Of a stretch of DNA of 17,726 nt, positions 1-8,291 are shown one piece after another. Below the pieces are notes generated by a model. The model worked only from the letters and a program-made list of their open reading frames with translations. It made no database searches and had not been told where the DNA came from. Every line of letters begins with the position of its first letter. Positions within the stretch are counted from its first letter, which is position 1. Origin of the DNA: Clostridia bacterium (GTDB taxonomy: Bacteria > Bacillota > DSM-521 > Neomoorellales > Neomoorellaceae); contig JASUSX010000011.1 of the NCBI GenBank assembly GCA_030445875.1, forward strand, positions 1 through 17,726. Direction: 5' to 3'. Both the position numbers and the translations under genes were made by a program.

Positions 1-7
1 TACCTTA

Positions 8-1159
8 GTTTCAATCCCTCATAGGTAGGCTGGTAACAAAATGGTAAGCGTACCTATGATCAAGAACAAGAAGTTTCAATCCCTCATAGGTAGGCTGGTA
101 ACGCGGGTAGGGGAGAATTGTCGGGATAGGCTCCCGGGTTTCAATCCCTCATAGGTAGGCTGGTAACCTTCGGTGGTCACTTCAGCATCGGGGAAAGAGA
201 TGGTTTCAATCCCTCATAGGTAGGCTGGTAACCCGGGTTGGTCCGGCCTTGCGGAAAGCCCTGGCGGGTTTCAATCCCTCATAGGTAGGCTGGTAACATG
301 GACTTCCCCTTTCATCCTGCCACTGGCCGTTTGTTTCAATCCCTCATAGGTAGGCTGGTAACGTGAGGTGGCGGCAACCGGAGGTAGCAGCGATTTTAGT
401 TTCAATCCCTCATAGGTAGGCTGGTAACCTTACCAGCGAGCATGTTTTCATAGCCGGTCGGACCGGGTTTCAATCCCTCATAGGTAGGCTGGTAACGTAT
501 GAAAGAGAATTTGAAAAGGATTATGAGTGGATGTTTCAATCCCTCATAGGTAGGCTGGTAACTTAAGAGGAGCCTCCGCGCGAACACCTCGCCATTGGGT
601 TTCAATCCCTCATAGGTAGGCTGGTAACAAAACGGAAGCTAGGCGTTGGCAGAGGTATCTATTGTTTCAATCCCTCATAGGTAGGCTGGTAACGGAAGGA
701 GGTAAGGTGGGCATGTAGAACGCCTCCTGTTTCAATCCCTCATAGGTAGGCTGGTAACGCGATCATCCTAACCAGCATTTTTCCTCAGTCCCTGTTTCAA
801 TCCCTCATAGGTAGGCTGGTAACCCTGGAGTGCCCCGTTTTGCTTCTTGCGCCAGTCGTGTTTCAATCCCTCATAGGTAGGCTGGTAACCCGGCAGCACT
901 GGCAAGACCTTGCCCCGGTGAATTTTGGTTTCAATCCCTCATAGGTAGGCTGGTAACAAATTTGCTTATAGCGCATCATCACCTCACCGCCCCTGGTTTC
1001 AATCCCTCATAGGTAGGCTGGTAACCCTAAAATCCTTTGTGTCAACCCTTGAAACAAATCACAGTTTCAATCCCTCATAGGTAGGCTGGTAACGGCCAGC
1101 AGTACCGAATCCGATGAAGAGCTAGACCTGTTTCAATCCCTCATAGGTAGGCTGGTAAC
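8..1159 (-). CRISPR. CRISPR array, 18 repeats and 17 spacers, type I-B repeat
   Basis: Eighteen copies of a 30-bp repeat start at 8, 73, 138, 203, 268, 333, 399, 467, 533, 599, 664, 729, 794, 860, 928, 996, 1064 and 1130, and all look identical. The 17 spacers are 35-38 bp. On the plus strand each repeat begins GTTTCAATCC and ends GGCTGGTAAC. On the minus strand it ends GGATTGAAAC, which contains the ATTGAAAC handle known for type I-B crRNAs, so the array is transcribed leftwards in the same direction as the cas genes. The leader and newest spacer are then on the right (1094-1129). Bases 1-7 are probably the tail of another spacer, so the array continues past the left edge. The repeat can form only a short CCT/AGG stem around the cut site. 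Confidence 0.99.
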
Positions 1160-1190
1160 CTAATTTATACGGCATTTTTGCTCATATTTT

Positions 1191-1199
1191 ATTCTACCA
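1191..1199 (-). promoter_or_regulatory. Probable pre-crRNA promoter, extended -10
   Basis: Read on the minus strand the bases are TGGTAGAAT, an extended -10 element (TGn before TAGAAT). Transcription would start near 1184, about 25 bases before the first repeat. The -35 is poor: the hexamer at a 17-base spacing is ACCTTT. The extended -10 may compensate. Confidence 0.5.
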
Positions 1200-1267
1200 C
1201 AAACAGGGGCAGAAAAGGTGTTATTTTATCAAACCCAGTAAAATCAATATCCTACGCCATCTGCTTC

Positions 1268-1313
1268 TGTCGTCGACCTCCGGGGGTTTTTGCACTATTG
1301 ATGGTCGACGACA
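1268..1313. repeat. 11-bp inverted repeat in the leader
   Basis: TGTCGTCGACC at 1268-1278 is the exact reverse complement of GGTCGACGACA at 1303-1313, with 24 bases between them. No run of T follows either arm, so it does not look like an intrinsic terminator for cas6. A protein-binding site or a structured leader element is more likely. It sits about 110 bases upstream of the first repeat. Confidence 0.85.
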
Positions 1314-1333
1314 TTTTTCCCCGGTTATTTTTG

Positions 1334-2098
1334 TTAACCCACAGGTTCCAGCATACCAAAGCCCTGGGAGTTTTTAGCCCCAATCCCGGCGCTAAACGCC
1401 AATCGCAGCAGCTGCGGTTCTCCAGATAGTACATACTGACCCATCCAGCCCTTAACTACCGTATCCTTATAATACACTACTTTGAGGTCATTACTTCTAA
1501 CGTTAACCGGTTGTAACTCCAGCTGGGCCTCGGGTGGAAATTCAATTCCCAGGGCAGCGGCCTTTTTAAGCAAGTTGGCCTTAACCTGCTGCCCGAATTC
1601 CTTCTCCTGCGGATGATAGTAATAGGTTTTCTTCTTTCCTTCTGCATTCTGTAGAGTAGAATAAACCGTTATCGGTGATAGAGCTCTGCCTCTGGCTTTA
1701 CCGCTGCTGAAATCCGGTAAAGGGGTTAAAGCCAGTGCCCCGGTCCAGATCACGGTACTTCCCAAACGCATCTCTTCTACCGTCAGAAAGGCTTCCGCCA
1801 GTGCCTCGATAAACTCCTTTAATGGGCTACCAACTTTAAACTTTACCGGTGCATGAAAGGTTATATGCCCATCTCTTATCTCTTTAACCCGACCCATAAG
1901 GCGCGAAAATACAAAAAGGCGGAAGGTCCTTTCCCCGCCTACATAACCCTGCTTGTGGATTTGGGGCATCCGCTCTTTTACCAGGTTATAAATAAGGCCC
2001 TGCATCAAGTTGTTATAATGTACAGGTAAGGTTAAACTATCGCCTCCAGCCGGGGTCAGTTCAACCTGAAGGTGCATATCCATATTACCCTTTAACAT
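1334..2098 (-). CDS. cas6: CRISPR-associated endoribonuclease Cas6
   Basis: Cas6 cuts the pre-crRNA within each repeat and leaves the ATTGAAAC 5' handle. The 254-residue protein has the usual RAMP layout of two ferredoxin-like folds. The C-terminal glycine-rich loop, AGIGAKNSQGFGM near residues 239-251, is the best family mark. His48 in PQIHKQGY, followed by the RTFRLFVFS strand, is the likely catalytic histidine. Start choice is open: ATG at 2098 has a distant AAAGGGTGA, while an in-frame ATG at 2083 has AAAGGG four bases upstream. It follows cas2 by 17 bases and is the last gene before the array. In many I-B loci cas6 comes first instead. It is AT-richer than cas3 to cas8b. Confidence 0.95.
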   Translation of the reverse strand: MLKGNMDMHLQVELTPAGGDSLTLPVHYNNLMQGLIYNLVKERMPQIHKQGYVGGERTFRLFVFSRLMGRVKEIRDGHITFHAPVKFKVGSPLKEFIEALAEAFLTVEEMRLGSTVIWTGALALTPLPDFSSGKARGRALSPITVYSTLQNAEGKKKTYYYHPQEKEFGQQVKANLLKKAAALGIEFPPEAQLELQPVNVRSNDLKVVYYKDTVVKGWMGQYVLSGEPQLLRLAFSAGIGAKNSQGFGMLEPVG

Positions 2099-2115
2099 GG
2101 CCTATCAATCACCCT

Positions 2116-2379
2116 TTAATAAATATTACTCTCGCCGCCCTTAACAACACCGAGGGCTTCCCTCTGAGAGTATCTGGTAGTCCGAAAGGTGTAGAACAGC
2201 ACCGAATCTTCCTCGGCGACAATAATCCGCTTCAGCTCCATCTTTAGCTTTTTGTAATTAGCTTCAGAAATGTCACCCTCCAGGACGGAGTTCTGGACCC
2301 AGTACAGGTATTTACGGCTTACTTTTAATACTTTGGACACTCTCTTTTCATTAACGTCGTAAACCTCAATAACAAGCAT
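2116..2379 (-). CDS. cas2: CRISPR-associated endonuclease Cas2
   Basis: Cas2 forms the Cas1-Cas2 integrase core that inserts new spacers next to the leader. It begins MLVIEVYDVNEKRV, the first ferredoxin-like strand with the conserved Asp at residue 8, followed by the typical helix (SKVLKVSRKYLYWVQNSVLEG). With the ATG at 2379 it has 87 residues, a normal length. This start is preferred over an upstream GTG at 2388 because AGGTGG lies at the right distance before it, inside the end of cas1. The cas1 stop is only two bases upstream, so translation is probably coupled. Confidence 0.96.
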   Translation of the reverse strand: MLVIEVYDVNEKRVSKVLKVSRKYLYWVQNSVLEGDISEANYKKLKMELKRIIVAEEDSVLFYTFRTTRYSQREALGVVKGGESNIY

Positions 2380-2381
2380 CT

Positions 2382-3374
2382 TTACCACCTGGCCTGAAAG
2401 GGTTCGTATTCCTTTTCCGCTATAAGGTGTTTTTCCAATTTATAAAGCTCCATCCTGATCAGGCGCCGGTAGGAAACGTTACGCCCCAGATCCCGATGCT
2501 GGATAGTGGTGGCGATTTTATCCTCATATTCTTTGATAAAAAGCATCCGACCACTATCGTTTAAGATTATGCCCCCCAATTTCTTTTGAAAATGGTTCTT
2601 TTTAATCATGTTTCTGCCGATGAGGCTGAAGATTAACCGATCAACGATTATGGGCTTAAATATCTCCGCTACGTCCAGGTTTAGTGAAAAGCGGCGAAAA
2701 TTGGACGTATGCAGGAATCCTATCCGGGGATCCAGGTGGGTACGGTAAATTTCGCTTAATGCCGTGGTATAAAGGAGGGTATTGCCGAAACTAATCAAGG
2801 CGTTCAACTGGTTCTGGGGCGGCCGCCGGCTTCTTTCCTTAAAAGTAAAGTCAGGGTCCCCGATAATTATATCGAAGGCTTGATAATACCTCTCCCTGAT
2901 ATTGCCCTCGATAGCCATGAGTTCTTCAATACTACCCACCCGGTCAATTGACGCAGCCAGGGAATCAATATGATCCAGGGTAACGCTTAATTCTTTACCG
3001 CGATTCTTATAATAGGTAAGCACCTGCCTGATATTCCTGGCAGCCCCGTTAACAAAGGCCCTGGCGATCTTCATCCTCTGTCCCGCTACCAGGTAATGTT
3101 CAGCCTGTTTGATAATCATAAAACCGGAGTTGTAGTGCTCGCGGGGATAATAGCTGCCGACATAATAGTTATAGTGGTTATAAAAATGAAGAATTATCTC
3201 TTTCTCCGCCAGGAACTCCAATAAGCGTTTATTAATGTCTATTTCCCCGAAGATGTGAATCTCGCTCACATCTTCCACCGGGATAAATCTCTTACCCTCT
3301 GCCATTATCAGGCAAAGGGTATTGCTTTCCCTTTTTAGTTCCCCGTCGTTCACAACATAGATCGATTTTTTCAT
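2382..3374 (-). CDS. cas1: CRISPR-associated integrase Cas1, type I-B
   Basis: Cas1 is the metal-dependent integrase of spacer acquisition. The 330-residue product (start ATG 3374) has the N-terminal beta domain followed by the helical catalytic domain. The catalytic triad is visible as Glu156 in MAIEGNIRERYY, His222 in GFLHTSNFRRFSL and Glu237 in LDVAEIFKP. An open frame continues upstream to 3410, but AAAGGTGAT lies six bases before the ATG at 3374 and the protein then starts MKKSIYVVNDGEL, as other I-B Cas1 proteins do. It lies 13 bases after cas4 and just ahead of cas2. It is AT-richer than the interference genes upstream. Confidence 0.97.
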   Translation of the reverse strand: MKKSIYVVNDGELKRESNTLCLIMAEGKRFIPVEDVSEIHIFGEIDINKRLLEFLAEKEIILHFYNHYNYYVGSYYPREHYNSGFMIIKQAEHYLVAGQRMKIARAFVNGAARNIRQVLTYYKNRGKELSVTLDHIDSLAASIDRVGSIEELMAIEGNIRERYYQAFDIIIGDPDFTFKERSRRPPQNQLNALISFGNTLLYTTALSEIYRTHLDPRIGFLHTSNFRRFSLNLDVAEIFKPIIVDRLIFSLIGRNMIKKNHFQKKLGGIILNDSGRMLFIKEYEDKIATTIQHRDLGRNVSYRRLIRMELYKLEKHLIAEKEYEPFQARW

Positions 3375-3387
3375 GCTTACATCACCT

Positions 3388-3897
3388 TTAAGCCCAGCAA
3401 TACTCAGCATAGGCGCAGGGCCGGCACCGTTTTGTCTTTACCGGTGGCGGGGGGGAAGGCAGAGATACAATTGCACGGACGCCGGCGATGGCCTTTTCTA
3501 CTGCCTCTATCCCCACTACATCGAGGACTACTTCTTCTCTTTGTTTTTCTAAAGGGAAAAGTAAAACCCCCTTTAAGTCGAGACCGTAACCTTTAAGGAC
3601 ATAGAGATAATATAGCAATTGTAGGCGGGCGCTTTCCCTGGTATGGCTGGACTTTTTAATCTCGCCGATGACAACTTCCCCCCGGGCACCATGGACCAGA
3701 TCAATCTTGATATTGCCGACCAGGACTTCATGCCGGTCGCGGTTGTAGGCCCTCTCGTGCAGGAAGCGCCCCAGTACTACATTATCATCGTTTTCATCTG
3801 GGGTCATCTGCCGCGCCATTAACCAGACCTGGCGGGGACAGATGGTATAGTACCAGATCAGGGTGCCATTCACCGGCGGCTGGTTAGCATCCAGCAT
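3388..3897 (-). CDS. cas4: CRISPR-associated exonuclease Cas4
   Basis: Cas4 is a RecB-like iron-sulphur nuclease that trims prespacers and selects those with a PAM during adaptation. Counting from the GTG at 3906, the four cluster cysteines are Cys23 (ICPRQVW) and Cys161, Cys164, Cys170 (CRPCAYAEYC). The nuclease core shows His50 in GRFLHE, Asp69 in KIDLV, Glu82-x-Lys84 in GEIKKS and Gln96 in the QLLYYLYVL helix. The ATG at 3897 is the likelier start (169 residues), because a GGAGG lies about nine bases upstream. It overlaps the end of cas3 by 14 bases. The proline run SPPPP before the last cysteines is a linker. Confidence 0.95.
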   Translation of the reverse strand: MLDANQPPVNGTLIWYYTICPRQVWLMARQMTPDENDDNVVLGRFLHERAYNRDRHEVLVGNIKIDLVHGARGEVVIGEIKKSSHTRESARLQLLYYLYVLKGYGLDLKGVLLFPLEKQREEVVLDVVGIEAVEKAIAGVRAIVSLPSPPPPVKTKRCRPCAYAEYCWA

Positions 3898-6160
3898 CCT
3901 CCCCACCCTCCATCAGGGTCGCAATCTTTACCGGAACAAATCCCGTTTCCCGCCGGTAAATCCGCCCGATGCCTTTATCCTGCACCAGCCACAGGTCGGG
4001 GAAGATCTCCCGGATGGCCGGCTCCTTCAGGCCATAAATCATGCCCCCTTCCCGCTGGTACCATTCATCGAGGTGCTTTTTGGGAACAGAGATTGCGTGC
4101 CTGGTAATTTCCCTGAAGGCCTGGCGTCTTTTTTCGAGCCTGGCATAATCACCCTTATCCTCCGGCGTTAAGGGTGCACTAATCGTCCCCAGCAGCCGGG
4201 AGACCCTCGCCTCTGCCCCCTCCACGGCACCCTGCACCACAAGCATTACTTCATCGGGCCGCTTGTCCGTATACAGGTCGACATACTCCCCCCAGCGGCC
4301 TTCGATTATATTACGCCATAGTTCGGAATCTTGAATGGCCCCCTGCAAGGCCCGAAAATAGGCCCGGATTATTTCCCGGCAGTCCTTTTCATCGAAATAC
4401 TCCCTTAAGACCTGACGGGTCAGGTTGAGCAGGGTCGAATCATAAACATAAGAAGCGAAATTCCGGCCCCTCTCGTCTACCAGTTCCGCCAGGTAGATTT
4501 GCCCGCGCCAGGGTCCGGCATGACGGTTGCAACGGCCGGCCACCTGGACGATGCTGTCCATGGGGCCAAGGTCACGAAAAACTATGGCAAAATCCAGGTC
4601 CATGCCCGCTTCGATTACCTGGGTGGCCACCAGACAGCGCGGCTCGCCCCTTTGCTCTTTGGCTTTTAATTGCCGGAGTATCTCCTCCCGGTGTACCGGT
4701 GCTACCCAGGCTGAAAGGAAGAGCGGTTCCGCCCCCCTGGCCTTCATGGCCAGGTACATACGCAGGGCCGCCTCGCGGGTATTTAAGACGATCAGGCAGT
4801 CTTTATGCAGGGCTCCCTTTGCTGCCAAAAAAGCGGCTGCTTCTTCAATGGTCATCCGGCGGTTCAACCAGTGAAACTCGTGCCTGACGGCAGGGAAAGA
4901 AACTGGTTCCGGGGCCAGTTCCAGCCCTGTCGCCAGGCCGGGCTGGGTGGCGGTCATGAGGATAAAGGTAGTCCCCAGGCGTTCTTTCAATAGCTCCAGG
5001 GTTTTTCCAAAGCCCTGCCAGCACCTGACCGGTATGGACTGGGGCTCATCCAGGATAACGATGGCCCGGCTCAAGCGGTGGAAGGACATGGTATCATTTA
5101 CCCGGGGTGAGTAAAGCACTTCCCACAGTTTGGCCAGGGTGGTCACAATCACCGGTTCCTGCCAGTAACGGTAAAAGGCTATAAAGCGCCGGTTGGCTTC
5201 ATCCTCCTCGGTTTCTTCATCAAGGGCTCCATCCGTAAAACTGAGATGGTGATCCTCCATGACGGCAGGGAAGACCTCGCGGGCTACTGCCGCGTTTTGT
5301 TCCACCAGGCTGACAAAGGGGAGCACATAAATGATCCCGGTTGCCTCCAGCCTGGCAGCATTTTCCAGGGCCACTTGCAGGCCGATTAAGGTTTTACCAG
5401 CGCCGGTCGGCAGGGTGAGGGTGTATATCCCCGGGGCTTGAATAATCTGCGAAGCTGCGGTTATTACTTTTTGCCGCACCTGGCCGCGCCATGCCGCCAG
5501 TTTTTTACCCTGCAAAGAGGTGATATAGTTATTTATTTTCTGCCGGTCTACCATCAGGGGCGGGCAGGCTATATCGCCGCCCATGGCCTCCAGGCGGTCG
5601 GCAGTCACCAGTATAGAAGTAAATAGACGCAGCCGGAGCCAATCCGACAATGCGCCCTCACTATCCGGGGTATAAAGATCGATGGTACCGAAAATGAGAT
5701 CCTCCCACGCATCGGTCCCGGGCAACAGGTCCGACCAGTGGCAAATATCGGCCCCCAGTTTCCCGGCTAGCCTGGCGGCACCCGGCCACCAGGGTAACCG
5801 GCCGATGGTCTTCTGCCATTCAGCATAAGGATGGTTGCCCCAGAGGTGTTTGATGTCCGCCAGGTTCTCCAGGGTTGTATGGTGGCGGCGCACGGCTTCG
5901 GCGCAAATGAGGTTACCGGTACGGGCGAGCACCAGGACGGCCGAGGGTTCGGCATGGTTAAAGCGCCGCCGTTCCCCCTCTAGCTTCTTTTGAAAGATAG
6001 GGTGGGACTTGGCCAGGTCATGGAGGAGCAGGGCTTCCTCCATGACCTGATCAAGGTTGAGCCGGCACCAGGCCGCTATCTTAACGGCTATATTCCAGGT
6101 ACGTAGTAGATGATCCTCCAGTCTTTTGCCCGGATGGCTGTAAATTTCACCAGGGCTCAA
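3884..6160 (-). CDS. cas3: Cas3 nuclease-helicase (HD plus DExH)
   Basis: Cas3 is recruited to Cascade R-loops, then unwinds and degrades the target. The 758-residue protein is a full fusion. The N-terminal HD nuclease has His17, His47-Asp48 (LLHDLAK), His69, His93-His94 and Asp187 (TADRLEA). The superfamily 2 helicase has Walker A PTGAGKTL at 251-258, motif II DEPQ at 371-374 (Pro and Gln in place of the more usual Ala and His), motif III TAT at 403-405, motif V QVIEAGMDLD at 514-523 and motif VI QVAGRCNRHA at 539-548. No key residue seems lost. The start is a TTG that overlaps the end of cas5 by 14 bases, with AAAGGGTGG five bases upstream, which suggests coupled and reduced translation. 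Confidence 0.97.
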   Translation of the reverse strand: MSPGEIYSHPGKRLEDHLLRTWNIAVKIAAWCRLNLDQVMEEALLLHDLAKSHPIFQKKLEGERRRFNHAEPSAVLVLARTGNLICAEAVRRHHTTLENLADIKHLWGNHPYAEWQKTIGRLPWWPGAARLAGKLGADICHWSDLLPGTDAWEDLIFGTIDLYTPDSEGALSDWLRLRLFTSILVTADRLEAMGGDIACPPLMVDRQKINNYITSLQGKKLAAWRGQVRQKVITAASQIIQAPGIYTLTLPTGAGKTLIGLQVALENAARLEATGIIYVLPFVSLVEQNAAVAREVFPAVMEDHHLSFTDGALDEETEEDEANRRFIAFYRYWQEPVIVTTLAKLWEVLYSPRVNDTMSFHRLSRAIVILDEPQSIPVRCWQGFGKTLELLKERLGTTFILMTATQPGLATGLELAPEPVSFPAVRHEFHWLNRRMTIEEAAAFLAAKGALHKDCLIVLNTREAALRMYLAMKARGAEPLFLSAWVAPVHREEILRQLKAKEQRGEPRCLVATQVIEAGMDLDFAIVFRDLGPMDSIVQVAGRCNRHAGPWRGQIYLAELVDERGRNFASYVYDSTLLNLTRQVLREYFDEKDCREIIRAYFRALQGAIQDSELWRNIIEGRWGEYVDLYTDKRPDEVMLVVQGAVEGAEARVSRLLGTISAPLTPEDKGDYARLEKRRQAFREITRHAISVPKKHLDEWYQREGGMIYGLKEPAIREIFPDLWLVQDKGIGRIYRRETGFVPVKIATLMEGGEDAGC

Positions 6161-6878
6161 ACCACGCCACCCTTTCTTCGCCTACTTGGGAAACCGGCAG
6201 GTCACCCCGGTCTTTGAGCCACAGGCGTCCCTTATTCTTGAAGTCCAGGTAGATTACGTTGACTGTTTTCTTTAAGCGGCGTTCTGCGTCCAGGCGATAG
6301 GGTACCAGTTCCCGGTGGATGGCCCCGCTGCGCAGGACATCCACCCGGGCGCCCCCGTATACAGGCAGGACCGTCTGCACCCAGGTATCATTCTCTCTAA
6401 TTTCCTCTTCATTAAATTCACCGACATAAACAACATCAGCCAGGGCCCAGGCCACCCCCAGGTAAGGGGTATAGACAAACTCTTCCCGTTCCAGGCGCTT
6501 TTTCAGCTCGGTATAGATTGCGCCTCCCCGCAGGTAAATCCGGTAAGAGGGGTTCTTTACCAGCTGGTGTTTGGCCTGGATATGTTCGCTCATATCGCCG
6601 CTGGGGGTTTTGTATTTAATCATATTGATGGTCGTGGTCATGGGCACAGGTTCCCGGTTAAACCCCAGGGCGATCTGGGTCCCGGTCAGGTGTTGCCAGT
6701 ATTCAGCCCGCCAGGAACCCCGCGTGGCGCCGTGATCAAGGCCGGTTATGGCCCCTATAAGGCCGGCTATTGCCGTCGGCGGGGGGAAGGGAAAGGAAAC
6801 CAGGGAGGTGGTGGTGTATGGTTTCCTGAACATAGCCAGCGGAGCCTTAACATCAAAGACCAAAACCACCCTGATCAC
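6147..6878 (-). CDS. cas5: Cascade subunit Cas5, type I-B
   Basis: Cas5 caps the 5' handle end of the crRNA in Cascade and contacts Cas8b. The 243-residue protein begins with the RAMP strand MIRVVLVFDVKAPLAMFRKP. It is followed by the family segment TTSLVSFPFPPPTAIAGLIG at about 23-42, diagnostic of Cas5. It starts with GTG, and the cas7 stop overlaps it as GTGA, so the two are translationally coupled. Cas7 and Cas5 must assemble in fixed proportion. It shows no sign of damage. Confidence 0.95.
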   Translation of the reverse strand: MIRVVLVFDVKAPLAMFRKPYTTTSLVSFPFPPPTAIAGLIGAITGLDHGATRGSWRAEYWQHLTGTQIALGFNREPVPMTTTINMIKYKTPSGDMSEHIQAKHQLVKNPSYRIYLRGGAIYTELKKRLEREEFVYTPYLGVAWALADVVYVGEFNEEEIRENDTWVQTVLPVYGGARVDVLRSGAIHRELVPYRLDAERRLKKTVNVIYLDFKNKGRLWLKDRGDLPVSQVGEERVAWFEPW

Positions 6879-7789
6879 CTCAACTCGATGTTAGTGAAAC
6901 CGATAGCTTGCAGCCCTTCCTCCCCTTTCAGCCTGAGCTCACGGTCTTTGATAACCCTCACCGTCTCGATAGTATCCTGCTTATCTTTCAGGGCATTGAC
7001 CAGTGGGCTGACGTCTACCAGCACCTCATCCAGGCGCCGCAAGGCCTTCTGCCGGTCGCGGGTCAGCTCCTGACCATCGTCCAGGCAGAGGGCAACCTTT
7101 TCATCCAGGGCGCCTATCTTGCCATCGAAATCCGGGCGGTATTTTATTTCCAGGTAGAGGCGCGCTTTATGCTCGTTCTTGCTCCTGGTGATCAGGTTAT
7201 CAGTGCCCTGCCACAGGGCTGCCGCCAGGTCCTCCAGGTCAGCATCAGCGGCGCCGGTAAAGCCGGCTGCGTGCTGGTTGGCTATACCGTACACCGCGAT
7301 CAAGGCGAAGGGTACTTTATATTCATTGCGAAAGGAACGCTGGTCCTTCGCCTTACCGTCCTTGCCCTCTGTAGCAAAGGCCGAAGTCCCCTGGATAAAC
7401 TCAAAGGTGGCGGCGTGGAGGGAGCGGCCCCACTTAAACTGGACCGGTCCGGTCCAGGAGAAGGATTCATTGCCCAGGGCGAAGGTCACGCCGAAGAGCC
7501 TGGTGTCCAGACACTCCCGCATAACCTCTTCACCGCTGCCTTTACCGGTCTGCGCCTTTAATTCCTCAAACCGGTTCTTCAGCGTCTTGGGTTCACCGTC
7601 GACGAAGACCATCTTGCCCTGCCGCACCCATTCGTCCCGGATCGTCCGCTTAATGCGTACATCAGATACCAGCACCTGCTCCGTATCTTCATCGTAGCGG
7701 GGGTGGTTTTCGTTCAGGGGATCACCGTTGGGGTTGGCATCTTTGACGGTGTAAAGGAAAAGGATTTCGCGCCTGCTGATGAAAGACAT
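6875..7789 (-). CDS. cas7: Cascade backbone subunit Cas7, Csh2 family
   Basis: Cas7 forms the helical backbone that coats the spacer part of the crRNA and kinks out every sixth base. The 304-residue product carries the Csh2/Csd2 signature near the N-terminus: DANPNGDPLN at 18-27, then PRYDEDTEQVLVSDVRIKR. These mark a type I-B (or related I-C) Cas7, and the neighbours decide for I-B. The ATG at 7789 has a strong AAAGGAGG about ten bases upstream, so this abundant subunit probably has high translation. Sixty-one bases separate it from the small-subunit gene, the largest gap in the operon, and a heptamer repeat fills that gap. Confidence 0.97.
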   Translation of the reverse strand: MSFISRREILFLYTVKDANPNGDPLNENHPRYDEDTEQVLVSDVRIKRTIRDEWVRQGKMVFVDGEPKTLKNRFEELKAQTGKGSGEEVMRECLDTRLFGVTFALGNESFSWTGPVQFKWGRSLHAATFEFIQGTSAFATEGKDGKAKDQRSFRNEYKVPFALIAVYGIANQHAAGFTGAADADLEDLAAALWQGTDNLITRSKNEHKARLYLEIKYRPDFDGKIGALDEKVALCLDDGQELTRDRQKALRRLDEVLVDVSPLVNALKDKQDTIETVRVIKDRELRLKGEEGLQAIGFTNIELR

Positions 7790-7808
7790 GGTTATGTACC
7801 TCCTTTAT

Positions 7809-7843
7809 GAGATGTGAGATGTGGGTAGTGAGAGGTGGGAGAG
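7809..7843. repeat. Five tandem heptamers between cas11b-like gene and cas7
   Basis: On the plus strand the sequence splits into GAGATGT, GAGATGT, GGGTAGT, GAGAGGT and GGGAGAG. It lies right after the small-subunit stop codon and before the ribosome binding site of cas7. A second five-unit heptamer run is at 13573-13607. Confidence 0.7.
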
Positions 7844-7850
7844 CCGCGAG

Positions 7851-8291
7851 TTACCCTCTTGCATCAGGTACATCAGCAGTAACATCGCTTGCTTTTTCCT
7901 CTTCCGGTTTACCGAATACCTTCCAGAAGTATTTGCTGGCACCGGCAAAACCAGTGGTAAAGGCAAAGTTGCCCTCCACGCCCAGCTCCTGGTCCTCCCC
8001 TTTGAGGATCAACTCGTTCGCTTCGGCGGCCAGGCTGGCAATGTAACCGCTATACTTCATGCTTTCCCTGTAGGCTGCTAAGAGCTGGGGTACCCGCGCC
8101 AGGAGTTTTTTTAAGGCTTTCATGTTCAGGCGGCCGAACTCCAGCTGCTTAAACAACGGAGCAATGCTGATGTCCTTTTCTACCTGGCTGCGGGCCATAT
8201 AGCCCAGAACCACGCCGGCCAGAAAGACACCCCGCCCCAGGGGCGTCATCATGTAGGGGTCCTTAAATTCATCCAGAAACTCCAGCTTCAC
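7851..8291 (-). CDS. Cas8b C-terminal / Cas11b-like small subunit as a separate gene
   Basis: This 146-residue helical protein resembles the C-terminal region of Csh1 (TM1802-type) Cas8b proteins: a RGVFLAGVVLGYMARSQ segment near the start, a long helical middle and GNFAFTTGFAGASKYF near the end. In type I-B that region also works alone as the small subunit Cas11b, normally made by internal translation inside cas8b. Here it is in another frame and overlaps the end of cas8b by 23 bases. The GTG at 8291 is chosen because AGGAGGG lies six bases upstream; an ATG at 8309 has no such site. Together with cas8b the lengths sum to about 649, close to one full Csh1. The family call is by remembered pattern, so moderately sure. 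Confidence 0.75.
   Translation of the reverse strand: MKLEFLDEFKDPYMMTPLGRGVFLAGVVLGYMARSQVEKDISIAPLFKQLEFGRLNMKALKKLLARVPQLLAAYRESMKYSGYIASLAAEANELILKGEDQELGVEGNFAFTTGFAGASKYFWKVFGKPEEEKASDVTADVPDARG

Larger units (their letters stand above)
1160..1333 (-). promoter_or_regulatory. CRISPR leader
   Basis: This AT-rich stretch of 174 bases lies between the cas6 stop codon and the first repeat of the array in its transcribed orientation. It has no gene. It holds a promoter-like motif close to the array and a perfect 11-bp inverted repeat further away (1268-1278 and 1303-1313). Its place between the adaptation genes and the repeats, together with the array direction, fits the leader that drives pre-crRNA transcription and directs spacer insertion. 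The boundary on the cas6 side is approximate. Confidence 0.8.

Noticed and set aside
402-605. Open frame within the CRISPR array
   Set aside because: It spans repeats and spacers; the repeated YQPTYEGLK comes from the CRISPR repeat itself.
694-728. Spacer that looks like a ribosome binding site and start (GGAAGGAGGTAAGG then ATG)
   Set aside because: The ATG is followed at once by TAG; the origin of the spacer cannot be told without a search.
1026-1063. Spacer with a TTGACA on the minus strand, considered as self-targeting a promoter
   Set aside because: No matching sequence was found in this window.
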